DNA of 64,000 nt from Hyphobacterium sp. CCMP332 (GTDB lineage Bacteria > Bacteroidota > Bacteroidia > Cytophagales > CCMP332). The stretch is from the NCBI GenBank assembly GCA_014323545.1, contig CP058647.1:1060001-1124000 (forward strand), in the 5' to 3' direction. Shown here one piece after another: positions 35,058-45,029 of the stretch (positions are counted from its first letter, which is position 1; each line of letters begins with the position of its first letter). The notes below the pieces were generated by a model that searched no databases, was not told the origin of the DNA, and was given only the letters and a program-made list of their open reading frames with translations. The translations under genes were made by a program, and so were the position numbers.

Positions 35058-37985
35058 CTACTGCCCGATTTGCTGTGCCTTTTGCTGAAATTGATTGGCC
35101 AGGGCTTCATTGCCTTGTTGTCTGTATATATTGGCCAATGTCAGATAACCCTGACGGAATGCCGGTTGAACCTCTACTGATTTATTCAAAAACTGAATAC
35201 CCAAAGCAGCATTTCCCTGATTTAAATGGGCAATGGCAGAGTAATAATAACCTTGCACCTGCTCGGGATGATATTCAATCATTCGTTGATACACTTTTAA
35301 GGCCGCATTGTATTTTCTCTGTTCCATAAATATCCTGCCCATTTTCTCCAATGCCTGCATATTTCCTTTGTGCAACTGAAGACATTCATTATAAGCTTTT
35401 AGTGCTTCGTCAGTATTTCCTAAAGAAGCATAAGCATCTCCCAGATATTGCCAAACTACTTCATTTTTAGAATCGGTTTTTAAATAAGATCGAAAATCTT
35501 CAATTGCTTTTTGTGCATTTCCATTTTTCAATGCCTGATAAGCCTTGAAATCCAAATCGATTTTCTTTTTAAATACGGTGGTCAGTACTACTCCTTTTTC
35601 TTCGACATTGTGCAACACAAGTTCTTCAGGTGGCCAGTTATTTTCAATTAGTGACTTATCGGTAAAACGCGAAATAAATATCCCATATTCGTAATCTTTA
35701 CTTATTCGGTCTTCATAACGCAAATACCTTGATCGTAAATTTGGAGATACCAGCTTTAAATATTCCCTGACTTCTTTGTAACAATTTGAAGCAATTATCA
35801 CCGTATCACTACGTTCGGCGAGCTTTTCATTTTCTACCAGCCAGTCTACGCCCTGTTTCAGAGAATTCATGTAATAGTCGGTTTCGTATTCTCCAAATGC
35901 ATTTTCCAGACCACCAAAAGCTTCATTGAAGTAGACAATCTGATTGGGATGCGATGCTATCATCCATTTTAGTGGAAGCGCCAAACCTATAACAAAAACT
36001 GCTGCTGAAGCATAAGAAACCGCTTTTTTAGGCATACTGACCAGTTCATTCCATGCCAATGCTGCCAGGACAACAATGGGAGGCCAAACAAATAGAAAAT
36101 GTCGCCAACCATCGTACACCGTTGAATCCTGATAAATCGCATAAAAGATTGGAAATACAATGGCGAAAGCTACCATGAACAGTTCCATTGCGCTGTACTT
36201 TTTAAAAAGTCTAAAAGAAAGTAGCACAAAAAGCCCCAGGCCAATTAAAATGACCAATGGATTGGCTATGGCCATCCAGTGTATTTCATAAGACCATGGT
36301 AATTGATCGGATTTAATCTGTAATCCCTTATACAATACTGTAACGATTGTATCGTAATTGGTCATTTTACTCAGTGCCTCAAAAGGATTGGTCAATGGCG
36401 ATTGCAAAGCGTAAGGCCAGGAAATAATTCCTAGAAAATAAGAGAAAAAAGCCATGATCAGGCCGTATTTGAATATTCGACCAAAATCCTTGGACCAGTC
36501 GAATTGCTTTTTTCGGTTCAGCAATATCATTTGAATAAGGGAGAATAACCCGATGTATCCGAAAAGTAATAATCCACCAATACGAATATTCAAGGCCAAT
36601 GCAATGCCAAGGGAAACAAAGAACATGTCCCTGAAAGCCGGTTTTGGCAATCTTTTAACAAAACGTATGATATAGTAAAGCGTGAAAATACTGGCTGCCG
36701 CAAATGGAATATCCTTGGGATTATTCATTGAATGGGCAAACAAACGCGGGGTCAGGATAACCATTAGAAGTGCAAATACTGCTGTTCGCCAACTTCCGGT
36801 AATTTCTCTGGCTACCAATCCGGTAAACACAAAAGCCAGAACACCAAAAAGTGCATTTAGAAAATGTCGAACTCTCCAGATATTTTCCGCATCGATAGCA
36901 TTGTAAATAATGGCTGATAGCAATTCAAAGCCGCCGCTGTAATATTTTATCTTCTCATATCCCTGAGATCTTTCTTCTTCGCTTAGGACAGCATCGTCGC
37001 CAAGGAAATAGTAATTGTATATCTTTTGTCCATAATCATTTTGTATCCATTCATCACCTGAAATGCCATAATCCTTGCTCAAATATGGCATAAGAAACAA
37101 GATAAATATGGAAAGCACAACAAAGACAAAACGGTAAATCGCTTCGGTTCTGAATTTATCATAAGTCGGGAATTTGGCAGTCTCTATATATCCGAAGGCC
37201 GTTTTAGAAAAATTCTTTACAGGAACAATGAAAGCCCAATATATAAACAAGCCAATGGCGATATGCCAGGTTTGAAGAAACATTTTTATCGAATCCCTGA
37301 CTACGCTCACCTTGCTTTCATCAACGGCTTTCCACACTACTGGAAGTTCTTTTATCGGTATTCCCAATAAATGTGCACGCCTTAGGATTTCCACATCGTG
37401 CGCCCAGCCTTTTATTCTCATTTCCTCAAAAAGCAATTTGCCGATTTCCGAAGGGTACAATTTAAATCCGCATTGCGTGTCTTTGATATGCAATCCGGTA
37501 AATAACCTGATGATCGCATTGTAAACGATACCTACAAATTTTCTTAATGGTTTTTCCTTGAGTTGCGATTTCGGATGTGGCCTCGACCCTATCCAGATTT
37601 CATTTTCCTGGTATTTGCCGCCTTCTGACTTTTTCCAATCCTCAATCGTCATGGGATCGGTAGCCATATCAAAATCAACCGTCAAAATGAATCTTCCCGC
37701 AGCATCAGCTACACCTTTTTTTAATGCGCCTCCTTTTCCTGAGTTTCCGGGAAGGCTGATGATTCGAATCTGCTCTGAGCTTTCTAGTTCCTTGAAATGC
37801 TCATGTTTTTTTATTAATTCCTCTCCTCCATCCTTACTCCCATCATTTACGAGAATAACTTCGTATTTGTGATTGTATTTTTTAGAAAAATTGATCAAGC
37901 CTTCAAAAAGAAGGGGCACACGCGACTTCTCATTGTAAAAAGGAATGATCAGTGATAATTCGTATGGGAATTCTTTTTCGCTCAA
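35058..37985 (-). CDS. Fusion of GT2 glycosyltransferase, GT39-like membrane domain and TPR
   Basis: A 975-residue multidomain protein. Residues 1-240 form a family 2 transferase of the dolichyl-phosphate-mannose synthase type (LSLIIPFYNEKSRVPLLF, LTVDFDMATDP, DTQCGFKLYP). From about 255 to 690, ten or more membrane helices with an acidic first loop (GISGDEWIQNDYG) match the GT39/PMT-like transferases that use lipid-linked sugars. From about 800 to 975 there are four tetratricopeptide repeats (AWQ-less TPR pattern such as VWQYLGDAYASLGNTDEALKAY). The arrangement suggests one protein that both makes a polyprenyl-linked sugar and transfers it to a protein or lipid. It is followed by a methyltransferase 5 nt away on the upstream side. 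Acceptor unknown. Confidence 0.85.
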   Translation of the reverse strand: MSEKEFPYELSLIIPFYNEKSRVPLLFEGLINFSKKYNHKYEVILVNDGSKDGGEELIKKHEHFKELESSEQIRIISLPGNSGKGGALKKGVADAAGRFILTVDFDMATDPMTIEDWKKSEGGKYQENEIWIGSRPHPKSQLKEKPLRKFVGIVYNAIIRLFTGLHIKDTQCGFKLYPSEIGKLLFEEMRIKGWAHDVEILRRAHLLGIPIKELPVVWKAVDESKVSVVRDSIKMFLQTWHIAIGLFIYWAFIVPVKNFSKTAFGYIETAKFPTYDKFRTEAIYRFVFVVLSIFILFLMPYLSKDYGISGDEWIQNDYGQKIYNYYFLGDDAVLSEEERSQGYEKIKYYSGGFELLSAIIYNAIDAENIWRVRHFLNALFGVLAFVFTGLVAREITGSWRTAVFALLMVILTPRLFAHSMNNPKDIPFAAASIFTLYYIIRFVKRLPKPAFRDMFFVSLGIALALNIRIGGLLLFGYIGLFSLIQMILLNRKKQFDWSKDFGRIFKYGLIMAFFSYFLGIISWPYALQSPLTNPFEALSKMTNYDTIVTVLYKGLQIKSDQLPWSYEIHWMAIANPLVILIGLGLFVLLSFRLFKKYSAMELFMVAFAIVFPIFYAIYQDSTVYDGWRHFLFVWPPIVVLAALAWNELVSMPKKAVSYASAAVFVIGLALPLKWMIASHPNQIVYFNEAFGGLENAFGEYETDYYMNSLKQGVDWLVENEKLAERSDTVIIASNCYKEVREYLKLVSPNLRSRYLRYEDRISKDYEYGIFISRFTDKSLIENNWPPEELVLHNVEEKGVVLTTVFKKKIDLDFKAYQALKNGNAQKAIEDFRSYLKTDSKNEVVWQYLGDAYASLGNTDEALKAYNECLQLHKGNMQALEKMGRIFMEQRKYNAALKVYQRMIEYHPEQVQGYYYSAIAHLNQGNAALGIQFLNKSVEVQPAFRQGYLTLANIYRQQGNEALANQFQQKAQQIGQ

Positions 37986-37990
37986 AATGA

Positions 37991-38701
37991 CTATTTATCT
38001 AAATCGGAATCTTTAGGATAACCAATGTACACCCAATCTCCCCAAACTTTGGTACAAGTATGTTTTTCAATTCCTACTGTATGTTCAAGAACTTCCTTAA
38101 AGGGAAAGAAATTGATATGTTGATCAAGCGTATAATAAAAATACCTCTGCTTGGGTACGACGATCACCACTTGTCTTTTGGCCACCCTTTTTAATTCTCT
38201 GATTGATTTGGGTAAATCCATCACATGTTCAAGGGTATGATGGCAGGTTACAATATCAAATGCATTGTCTTCAAAAGGCAAATGTTCAAGATTTCCTTCA
38301 TGAAAGGGACAATCCACATGTTTCAGATTATTTTTTATATCACAAGCCGCAATCTCGTATTTGCTTCTGTCTATTCTGCTCAACCAGTAACCATTTCCAC
38401 AGCCGATATCGATTATCGTTTTTGCTTCGGGATCAAGGTTTTCTAACATGAACTTAATACTGGGCTCATTAAGGTCTGTCACCCTGTCTCTGGCCAGTGA
38501 AACCTGCGTTTTGTACAGCTCTTCGTAATCTTCTTCAGTAAAGCTGTAAACCTTTGATTTAAAGTTCATTGCCATATCCAAACCTTGTCCTTTAAACCAG
38601 ATATAAAAGAATGGATACATAAAGTATTTATTATCTCTGATAGCTGGAGGCAAGAGTTCGTCCATCACAAAACGTATTGCATTTGTCAGTTTTCGATTCA
38701 T
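37991..38701 (-). CDS. Class I SAM-dependent methyltransferase
   Basis: A 236-residue methyltransferase with motif I TIIDIGCGNGYW near 95-106, acidic residue of motif II CDIKNN, and the post-II segment HHTLEHVMDLPKSIRELKRV near 155-174, as in UbiE/Methyltransf_11 proteins. It is first of a two-gene set with the GT2-GT39-TPR fusion, so it may modify a sugar or lipid intermediate; this is context only. The start ATG at 38701 lies 199 nt from the divergent FMN reductase gene. Confidence 0.85.
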   Translation of the reverse strand: MNRKLTNAIRFVMDELLPPAIRDNKYFMYPFFYIWFKGQGLDMAMNFKSKVYSFTEEDYEELYKTQVSLARDRVTDLNEPSIKFMLENLDPEAKTIIDIGCGNGYWLSRIDRSKYEIAACDIKNNLKHVDCPFHEGNLEHLPFEDNAFDIVTCHHTLEHVMDLPKSIRELKRVAKRQVVIVVPKQRYFYYTLDQHINFFPFKEVLEHTVGIEKHTCTKVWGDWVYIGYPKDSDLDK

Positions 38702-38900
38702 TCGGGTTTCTTTCGAAGCGTGAAATTATAGATATCGGATAAAAAATAATAATTAAACCAAAATTGAGACCTAAGAGAACATAGAACTTCGATGTGTTAT
38801 TATATGATTACGCAAATCGTTATTCAAAAAAGTATTTTGAAATAAATTCTATCCGATTTGTATTATTCATTTCTTTGACTTGTTTTGAACAGCGAATTCT

Positions 38901-39431
38901 ATGTCTGACATTTTAATCATATCGGGAACCAACAGAAATAACTCCTATTCAATTCAATTGGCGGAGTATTATCAATCTATTTTGGAAGAAAAAGGAGTAA
39001 AAGCTGAAATTCTTGATCTGTCAAGTTTACCCGAAGATTTTTTGTTTTCTGCCTTATATGAAAATTCAGGTAAGAACGAAAATTTCAATCAGTTTCAGGA
39101 AAGGGTGGATTCATTTAACAAATTTGTTTTCATTGTTGCCGAGTACAATGGTTCTTTTCCGGGCGTATTAAAAGCATTTATAGATGGACTGGAGTACCCT
39201 AATAGTCTGAAAAATAAAAAGGCGGCGCTTGTCGGCCTTTCTGCTGGAGATCAGGGAGGCGCTTTGGCACTTTCACATTTATCCGATATTCTAAGTTATA
39301 TGGGGACAAATGTTTTAGCATTTCGTCCACGGCTTTCATCCCTTGAAAAAAATTTTAGAGAAGGGAAATTTATAAATAGGTTGTACGAGCAAATTTTAAA
39401 GGAACAAGCAAATTCATTAATAACATTTTAA
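38901..39431 (+). CDS. NADPH-dependent FMN reductase (flavodoxin-like)
   Basis: A 176-residue flavodoxin-fold reductase. FMN phosphate binding is by SGTNRNNSYSIQLAEY (8-23) and the middle loop VAEYNGSFPGVLKAFIDGLEYP near 80-101 is typical of the FMN_red family. Such enzymes reduce quinones, azo compounds or chromate. It is 1 nt from the following acidic protein gene and so is cotranscribed with it. Confidence 0.88.
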   Translation: MSDILIISGTNRNNSYSIQLAEYYQSILEEKGVKAEILDLSSLPEDFLFSALYENSGKNENFNQFQERVDSFNKFVFIVAEYNGSFPGVLKAFIDGLEYPNSLKNKKAALVGLSAGDQGGALALSHLSDILSYMGTNVLAFRPRLSSLEKNFREGKFINRLYEQILKEQANSLITF

Positions 39432-39432
39432 G

Positions 39433-39924
39433 ATGGCGAGAATCAATGACGAAAAGCTGGAAAAAGCAATAGATTATATTGAAGAACTCAGCGATGCCAA
39501 ATACGAAAAGCTTCTAGACACATTTGAGAAGGAACAGCCTGATCTTTATTCCTTTTTAAATGAGAAACTGGAAGATCTGGATGATGAAGATCAGAGAAAT
39601 GATGTGATCACCATTATGATGATCATTTATTATGTTATTTCAACTGAAAATCCCAATATGTTCATGGTTTCAAATAAAATCATTGATAAATGTGAAACAA
39701 GACAACAGGAAATATTGGATGAAATAGATCAGGTGGCCAGAACAAGTGAATTGCTTGACGATGAAGACTTATCCCTTGCATATATACCAAATAAGTATTT
39801 GCACAATTTTGTCACCGCCACGCTTGATCCGGGAGAAGATGACAGCCCCTTTGATGAAGAATCATCTGACAAAGCCTATCATATCGTTAAAGTTTGTGTA
39901 GATTGCCTGGCTGAGGTAATTTAA
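39433..39924 (+). CDS. Acidic protein of unknown function
   Basis: A 163-residue soluble, strongly acidic, mostly helical protein (DEKLEKAIDYIEELSDAKYE at the start, LEDLDDEDQRND in the middle). Its ATG is 1 nt after the FMN reductase stop. I do not recognise a family. A terminator follows at 39931. Confidence 0.65.
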   Translation: MARINDEKLEKAIDYIEELSDAKYEKLLDTFEKEQPDLYSFLNEKLEDLDDEDQRNDVITIMMIIYYVISTENPNMFMVSNKIIDKCETRQQEILDEIDQVARTSELLDDEDLSLAYIPNKYLHNFVTATLDPGEDDSPFDEESSDKAYHIVKVCVDCLAEVI

Positions 39925-39930
39925 TTACAA

Positions 39931-39962
39931 AAAAAAACTGCTTCCAAGAGAAGCAGTCTTTT
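39931..39962. terminator. Terminator between 39433 gene and ftsZ
   Basis: ACTGCTTC, CAAGA, GAAGCAGT form an 8-bp stem with an A-tract on the left and CTTTTAT on the right. It can serve the + gene and, on the minus strand, the end of the ftsZ cluster. Confidence 0.75.
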
Positions 39963-39996
39963 ATCCAAGCACATTAAATCAAATCTTAGCAGAGCA

Positions 39997-41517
39997 TTAA
40001 TCTACATTGTCATGTAAGAACTTGTTGTCTCCAAGAAGTTCATTATCATCGTTTAGATTATATCTCGAAATTTTCCTTTCAGAAGATTCGGGTACAGGTT
40101 TAAACTCTACCTTTTTCCTTTGATAGGCGGGTTTTTCGAGACGCTCTTTAAACTCATCGGGTTCTAAACCATTCTGGCCATTGAGTGATTTATTTTCCAG
40201 CTTTTTGCGTCTTTCCAATGCCTGTCTGATCAAACGATCCTTTGAAACAGACTCCGCATAAGGTGCCCCGGGTTTCTCTTGTTCGACTTCTTCGGGACTT
40301 CGTCTTCGAATAGTTGGCTCTTCATCAAAGGGAATTGATCCTTGCTGAATATCCCATTCATGAGTTCTCCTCGCCGGATTCGATGCGGGTGTATCATTTT
40401 CCAAACCCTCATCATCGGTATAAATTGTGGAATTATTTTCTTCCTCTTCTTTCGGTTCTTCATCTTCGGCATTTATTTCCTTTCCGGAATCCATGTCGAT
40501 GACTTTCCTTTTTTCCTCAAAATCGTAAGATCCGGATTGTTTGGAATTTTCATCAAAACCCGTCGCAATCACGGTTACACAGATATTTTCCCCCAGAGTA
40601 GAATCCAGTCCTTGTCCGAAAATAACCTCAGCTTCATCACCGGCTTTTTCTTCGATATAATCGGTGATTTCACTTAATTCATCCATGGTTAGTTCGGCTT
40701 CTTCACCAAAGCGGATGGAAAGAAGTATTTTCTTAGCCCCATGTATTTCGGTTTGGTTTAGAAGAGGAGAGGAAAGGGCTTCTTCAGCAGCTCGTCGCGC
40801 CCTGCTTTCGCCTCCTGTAATGCTGGAGCCCATCACTGCAGCGCCAGAATTTTGCATCACCGTTTTTACATCTTCAAAATCCACGTTGATATCGGAAGTA
40901 ACTGTAATGATTTCAGCAATGCTTTTTGCTGCATTGGTCAAAACATTATCCGCTTGTCCAAATGCATCCCGAATGGATAAATTACCCGATATTTCACGCA
41001 ATTTGTCATTTAGAATCACCAGAACCGTATCGCAATGTTTTTTTATCAATGAAATACCTTCTTCGGCAAATAGTTTCTTCTTTTTGCCTTCAAAACCAAA
41101 GGGTTTAGTCACAATACCAACGGTCAGGATTCCCAGATCTCTGCAAACTTCTGCAATAATAGGAGCTGCACCTGTACCGGTACCTCCGCCCATTCCTGCC
41201 GTAATGAAAACCATTTTGGTACCATTACTAAGAAGTTCGCGAATCTCTTCTTTGCTTTCCTGTGCAGCCAATCTTCCCTTTTCCGGATTGGCCCCTGCCC
41301 CGAGACCTTCAGTCAGGTGCATCCCAATCTGAATTTTACTCGGTACAGGACTGCTTTTTAATGCCTGCATGTCTGTATTGCATACAATAAATTCTACGTC
41401 TTTTATCCCCTGGTTGTACATGTGACTCACCGCATTACTACCCCCACCACCAACGCCAATGACCTTGATAATGGATTTGTGCTGCTTGGGAATATCAAAT
41501 GAAAAATGATCAGCCAT
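39997..41517 (-). CDS. ftsZ: Cell division protein FtsZ
   Basis: FtsZ is the tubulin-like GTPase that builds the division ring. The 506-residue protein has the nucleotide-binding GVGGGGSNAVSHM (21-33) and the tubulin signature GGGTGTGAAP near 109-118, and the T7 loop NVDFEDVKTVM near 210-220. The C-terminal domain is followed by a long linker rich in charged residues and a short C-terminal peptide region (YNLNDDNELLGDNKF). It is longer than E. coli FtsZ because of the linker, as is common in Bacteroidota. It is the last gene of the cluster, 23 nt after ftsA. Confidence 0.97.
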   Translation of the reverse strand: MADHFSFDIPKQHKSIIKVIGVGGGGSNAVSHMYNQGIKDVEFIVCNTDMQALKSSPVPSKIQIGMHLTEGLGAGANPEKGRLAAQESKEEIRELLSNGTKMVFITAGMGGGTGTGAAPIIAEVCRDLGILTVGIVTKPFGFEGKKKKLFAEEGISLIKKHCDTVLVILNDKLREISGNLSIRDAFGQADNVLTNAAKSIAEIITVTSDINVDFEDVKTVMQNSGAAVMGSSITGGESRARRAAEEALSSPLLNQTEIHGAKKILLSIRFGEEAELTMDELSEITDYIEEKAGDEAEVIFGQGLDSTLGENICVTVIATGFDENSKQSGSYDFEEKRKVIDMDSGKEINAEDEEPKEEEENNSTIYTDDEGLENDTPASNPARRTHEWDIQQGSIPFDEEPTIRRRSPEEVEQEKPGAPYAESVSKDRLIRQALERRKKLENKSLNGQNGLEPDEFKERLEKPAYQRKKVEFKPVPESSERKISRYNLNDDNELLGDNKFLHDNVD

Positions 41518-41540
41518 AATTGAAATTTTTAGGTGCTTGA

Positions 41541-42842
41541 TTAATAGCGAACGTCCTCATCGAGGTCATCCGTGAGAATTTTTTTAGTCTTCTCCATAAT
41601 TTTCTTGAAAATACCACCATCGGTAAATGCAGGTCTATCTTTTTGCCTGTTCTCTGCCAATTGGTGCGATTTATCTCTCATATCCAACGCTTTGAAACCG
41701 GCCAGAACCAGTCCGACACCGGTGGCATGCATTGGGCTTTTTACAGATTCGATCTTACTCTTTCCTAAATGCTCATTAGGATATCCGATACGACAATCCA
41801 TACCGGTCATGTATTCAAACAATTGATTGATATTCTGAAGTTGTGAACCGCCACCAGTGATGACAATTCCACCGGCCAGTCTTTGATCGTAACCGGAACA
41901 AATAATTTCAGAATGGACCAATTCGGTTATTTCCTCCATTCTGGCCTGAATAATTCCCGCCAGATTTTTAATGGATATTTCCTTTGGTGGCCTGTTTCTC
42001 AAACCGGGAATGGATATAATCTCCAGATCATTGGCTTCATCGGTTAAAGCCTTTCCAAAACGGGTTTTTAATAATTCGGCTTGATTTTGCATGACCATAC
42101 AGCCGTGTTTAATATCCTGCGTGATAATATTTCCACCAAAAGGAATCACAGCAGTATGTCTGATAATATTCTCGTGGAAGATGGCGATGTCTGTGGTACC
42201 GCCACCTATATCCACGAGAGCTACACCTGCTTCTTTTTCTTCTTCGCTCAAAACCGACATGCTGGAAGCTATGGGTTCGAGGATTAAGTTTTCTATATCG
42301 AGGCCTGCTCGTTTTACACATTTATTAATATTATTTATGGCATTAGTCTGTGCTGTGATAACATGAAAATCGGCTTCTAACCTAGCTCCGGTCATACCTA
42401 CCGGGTCTACGATATCTTCCTCATAATCTACTGTGTAGGTTTGAGGCATTACGTGAATAATTTCACTACCGGGAGGAATCACGGTTTTGTACATATCCTG
42501 AGTCAAAGATTTTACATCCTGAACCGTGATTTCCGTTTCTACATCCTTACGTGTCATACCGCCATGATGGATTGAAGAACGAATATGCTGACCGGCAATG
42601 CCGACATTAACTACCCGAATATCAATTCCCGCCTGCTCTTCAGCCTGTTCAATTGCGCTTTTGATGGCGTGAACTGTTCTGTCGATATTGGTAACCATGC
42701 CGCGGATAACACCCTCCGAAACAGACTTACCCATACCGAGAATTTCGAGTTTTCCATATTCATTTTGCCGCCCAACTATCGCGACGATTTTTGTTGTTCC
42801 TATATCCAGACCAACTACGATTTTATCTTCCATTTGTGCCAT
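41541..42842 (-). CDS. ftsA: Cell division protein FtsA
   Basis: FtsA is the actin-like ATPase that tethers FtsZ to the membrane. The 433-residue protein has the ATP-binding motif VVGLDIGTTKIVAIVG (9-24), the DIGGGTTDIAIF phosphate-2 motif near 212-223, the adenosine motif IVITGGGSQLQ near 330-340, and the SHS2/1C domain after the first strand. The C-terminus DDLDEDVRY lacks a strongly amphipathic helix, though FKKIMEKTKKIL just before may serve. It lies 11 nt after ftsQ and 23 nt before ftsZ. Confidence 0.96.
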   Translation of the reverse strand: MAQMEDKIVVGLDIGTTKIVAIVGRQNEYGKLEILGMGKSVSEGVIRGMVTNIDRTVHAIKSAIEQAEEQAGIDIRVVNVGIAGQHIRSSIHHGGMTRKDVETEITVQDVKSLTQDMYKTVIPPGSEIIHVMPQTYTVDYEEDIVDPVGMTGARLEADFHVITAQTNAINNINKCVKRAGLDIENLILEPIASSMSVLSEEEKEAGVALVDIGGGTTDIAIFHENIIRHTAVIPFGGNIITQDIKHGCMVMQNQAELLKTRFGKALTDEANDLEIISIPGLRNRPPKEISIKNLAGIIQARMEEITELVHSEIICSGYDQRLAGGIVITGGGSQLQNINQLFEYMTGMDCRIGYPNEHLGKSKIESVKSPMHATGVGLVLAGFKALDMRDKSHQLAENRQKDRPAFTDGGIFKKIMEKTKKILTDDLDEDVRY

Positions 42843-42853
42843 AATTGTAATCT

Positions 42854-43654
42854 TTATTCACAGACTATTTGATTCTTAAATTTTAAACTAACTCTATCAT
42901 AGGTGTTCCAACCTTTGTAAGGCAGAATATCACTGTAGAAAATATTGAGCTTTTCAATTTTCGCTTCAAAATCATTGAGCTCTCCAAATTCTATGTATTG
43001 TTTGGTCACCTGTGGGTAAAGTATTATTTCCTTGTCTTTTTCAATTTCTATTTCAGCAATTTGTGCCTGCAAAAAAGGGTCTGCATCAACCGTTTCAATA
43101 AAGCGGATGAGTTGCTTTCCAAATTCGCTTTTGAGACTGTCTTCGTTTATAATATAATCCACTCCCTGCCCGCGCAATAGCATTACTCTGGATGAATACC
43201 TTTGACTCAATGGCATTAGACTATGATCTTCACATAGGTAAGCTTGTGCTCCTCGTTTTGGAATTATTCGTGCCAATGGTTTTTTCATCCATGCCTTTAC
43301 ATTAATCACCCCCTTCATATCTATAAAAATTTCGGTCTTGCGTAGATATGGATTTCTGTTTAGTCGAGTCTCCAGTTTTTTTAAGTCCACCAGCCCGATT
43401 TCCTGACCCACAACCCATTCACTTCCATCGAGTGTCATTAGATTAAAAATGTCCACATCATCGAGGAAAAAATTATCATCTTCATCCAGAATGGTGATTT
43501 TGACATCATCAACCAATCGAGTATTGTGCTTTTTACCAACAAAACTGATGAGAACCACCATTGATAAAAAGGTCAATATCAAATTCACAGGCTTTTGAAA
43601 AAGTTGATTCAAACTGCGCTTAAGTCCGTCGATATTTAATTTAATCTTAGCCAT
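42854..43654 (-). CDS. ftsQ: Cell division protein FtsQ
   Basis: A 266-residue divisome protein. One membrane helix near 21-39 is preceded by a basic cytoplasmic segment, and the periplasmic part has the POTRA domain (about 48-120, with NRNPYLRKTEIFIDMKGVI) and the FtsQ beta domain. It connects FtsL/FtsB to the ring and regulates septal synthesis. It overlaps murC by 8 nt. Divergence from E. coli FtsQ is large, but position and layout leave little doubt. Confidence 0.88.
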   Translation of the reverse strand: MAKIKLNIDGLKRSLNQLFQKPVNLILTFLSMVVLISFVGKKHNTRLVDDVKITILDEDDNFFLDDVDIFNLMTLDGSEWVVGQEIGLVDLKKLETRLNRNPYLRKTEIFIDMKGVINVKAWMKKPLARIIPKRGAQAYLCEDHSLMPLSQRYSSRVMLLRGQGVDYIINEDSLKSEFGKQLIRFIETVDADPFLQAQIAEIEIEKDKEIILYPQVTKQYIEFGELNDFEAKIEKLNIFYSDILPYKGWNTYDRVSLKFKNQIVCE

Positions 43655-45029
43655 TCAATACCGTCTTTATTTTTGGTACTAATTGATCAATGTCTCCGGC
43701 ACCTACAGTTAGTAATATCCCATCGTTTAATTTTTCCACTTCTTTTAAAGCCTCATCTTTTGTAAGCACGTCCTTTTCATCCGTATGAATTTCTTCGAGA
43801 AGCATGGCTGAGTCAACACCTTCGATTGGTTTTTCCCGCGCCGGATATATAGGAAGTAGAATTACCCTATCCGCAAGACTTAAACTTTCACTAAAACCTT
43901 TGGCAAAATCCCTGGTGCGGGTATAAAGATGAGGTTGGAAAATGGCCGTAATCTTTTTCCCCGGATAAATTCTTCGAACAGATTTCAATAAGGCCGATAT
44001 TTCTGTAGGATGATGCGCATAATCATCGATATAAATAATCTGCTCGCTTTTAACAATCAAATCAAAACGCCTGCTAACCCCTTTATAGCTCGCGATTCCT
44101 TTTCTGATCTCTTCATCGCTTAAACTGAAATTTTTACATACTGAAATCGCAGCCAATGCATTTTCAACATTGTGAAATCCGGGAATGTATAATTCGAGGT
44201 TTTCGATTTTTCCCTTATCATCCACATAGGTAAAGCTGAATTGATCCGGACTTACAAAGAGATCTTCTGCGTGAATAGTAGCGTTTTCCAGATTGTAATC
44301 TGAAATTGATATTCCCTTGAGATCCTTAAAGTCATTGACGAATTTTGATTGCACATAAAGCTTTCCATTGCCTCTGATTCTCGAAGCAAACTCTCTAAAC
44401 GACTCCTTTAATGAATCTTCTTTTCCATAAATATCAAGGTGATCCGCTTCAACAGAAGTTATAATGGCCAGGTCAGGATGCAGGTGAAGGAAAGAGCGAT
44501 CAAACTCATCGGCTTCTGCTACTACCCAATGTGTTTCCGCCTGTGCATTTCCCAGAATGACATTGCTTTGGTAATTTTTCATCAATCCTCCGACGAAAGC
44601 AGTGACATTTCTTCCTGAATTTTTTAGTAAATGGGCAATCATTGAAGAAACTGAGGTTTTGCCATGCGTTCCGGCTACGGCTATGCATGGAAAGGCCGAA
44701 GAAATCAATCCCAGTATTTCTGCACGTTTTCTCAGCTTGATTCCTTTTTCCTCAAACCACAACTTTTCACTATGATCTGAAGGAATGGCAGGAGTTATAA
44801 TTACCAGTGAATTTTCAGTGTCTTTTTTTACCGTATCGGGAATCTTATCTATGTTTTCATCAAAATGCACTGATATGCCTTTTTGCTCAAGATTTTCGGT
44901 GATTCTGGTGGGTGTTTTGTCGTATCCGCTTACATTTTTACCCGCCGATTTGAACCAAAGTGCCAATGCGCTCATACCAATTCCACCGATTCCCAGAAAA
45001 TAGACGCTATGTATATTATCAAACTTCAT
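43647..45029 (-). CDS. murC: UDP-N-acetylmuramate--L-alanine ligase MurC
   Basis: MurC adds L-Ala to UDP-MurNAc, the first step of peptide stem synthesis in the cytoplasm. The 460-residue Mur ligase has the N-terminal UDP-binding GIGGIGMSALALWF (13-26), ATP loop AGTHGKTSVSSM near 118-129 (GTHGKT is the MurC type), ADEFDRSFL near 172-180, DDYAHHPTEI near 331-340 and PHLYTRTRDF near 361-370. Overlaps with murG (4 nt) and ftsQ (8 nt) show tight coupling. Confidence 0.97.
   Translation of the reverse strand: MKFDNIHSVYFLGIGGIGMSALALWFKSAGKNVSGYDKTPTRITENLEQKGISVHFDENIDKIPDTVKKDTENSLVIITPAIPSDHSEKLWFEEKGIKLRKRAEILGLISSAFPCIAVAGTHGKTSVSSMIAHLLKNSGRNVTAFVGGLMKNYQSNVILGNAQAETHWVVAEADEFDRSFLHLHPDLAIITSVEADHLDIYGKEDSLKESFREFASRIRGNGKLYVQSKFVNDFKDLKGISISDYNLENATIHAEDLFVSPDQFSFTYVDDKGKIENLELYIPGFHNVENALAAISVCKNFSLSDEEIRKGIASYKGVSRRFDLIVKSEQIIYIDDYAHHPTEISALLKSVRRIYPGKKITAIFQPHLYTRTRDFAKGFSESLSLADRVILLPIYPAREKPIEGVDSAMLLEEIHTDEKDVLTKDEALKEVEKLNDGILLTVGAGDIDQLVPKIKTVLNG

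Noticed and set aside
40664-41332. 222-codon ORF on the + strand opposite ftsZ
   Set aside because: It is the antisense of the conserved FtsZ GTPase domain; composition (Ser/Pro-rich) is that of a shadow frame.
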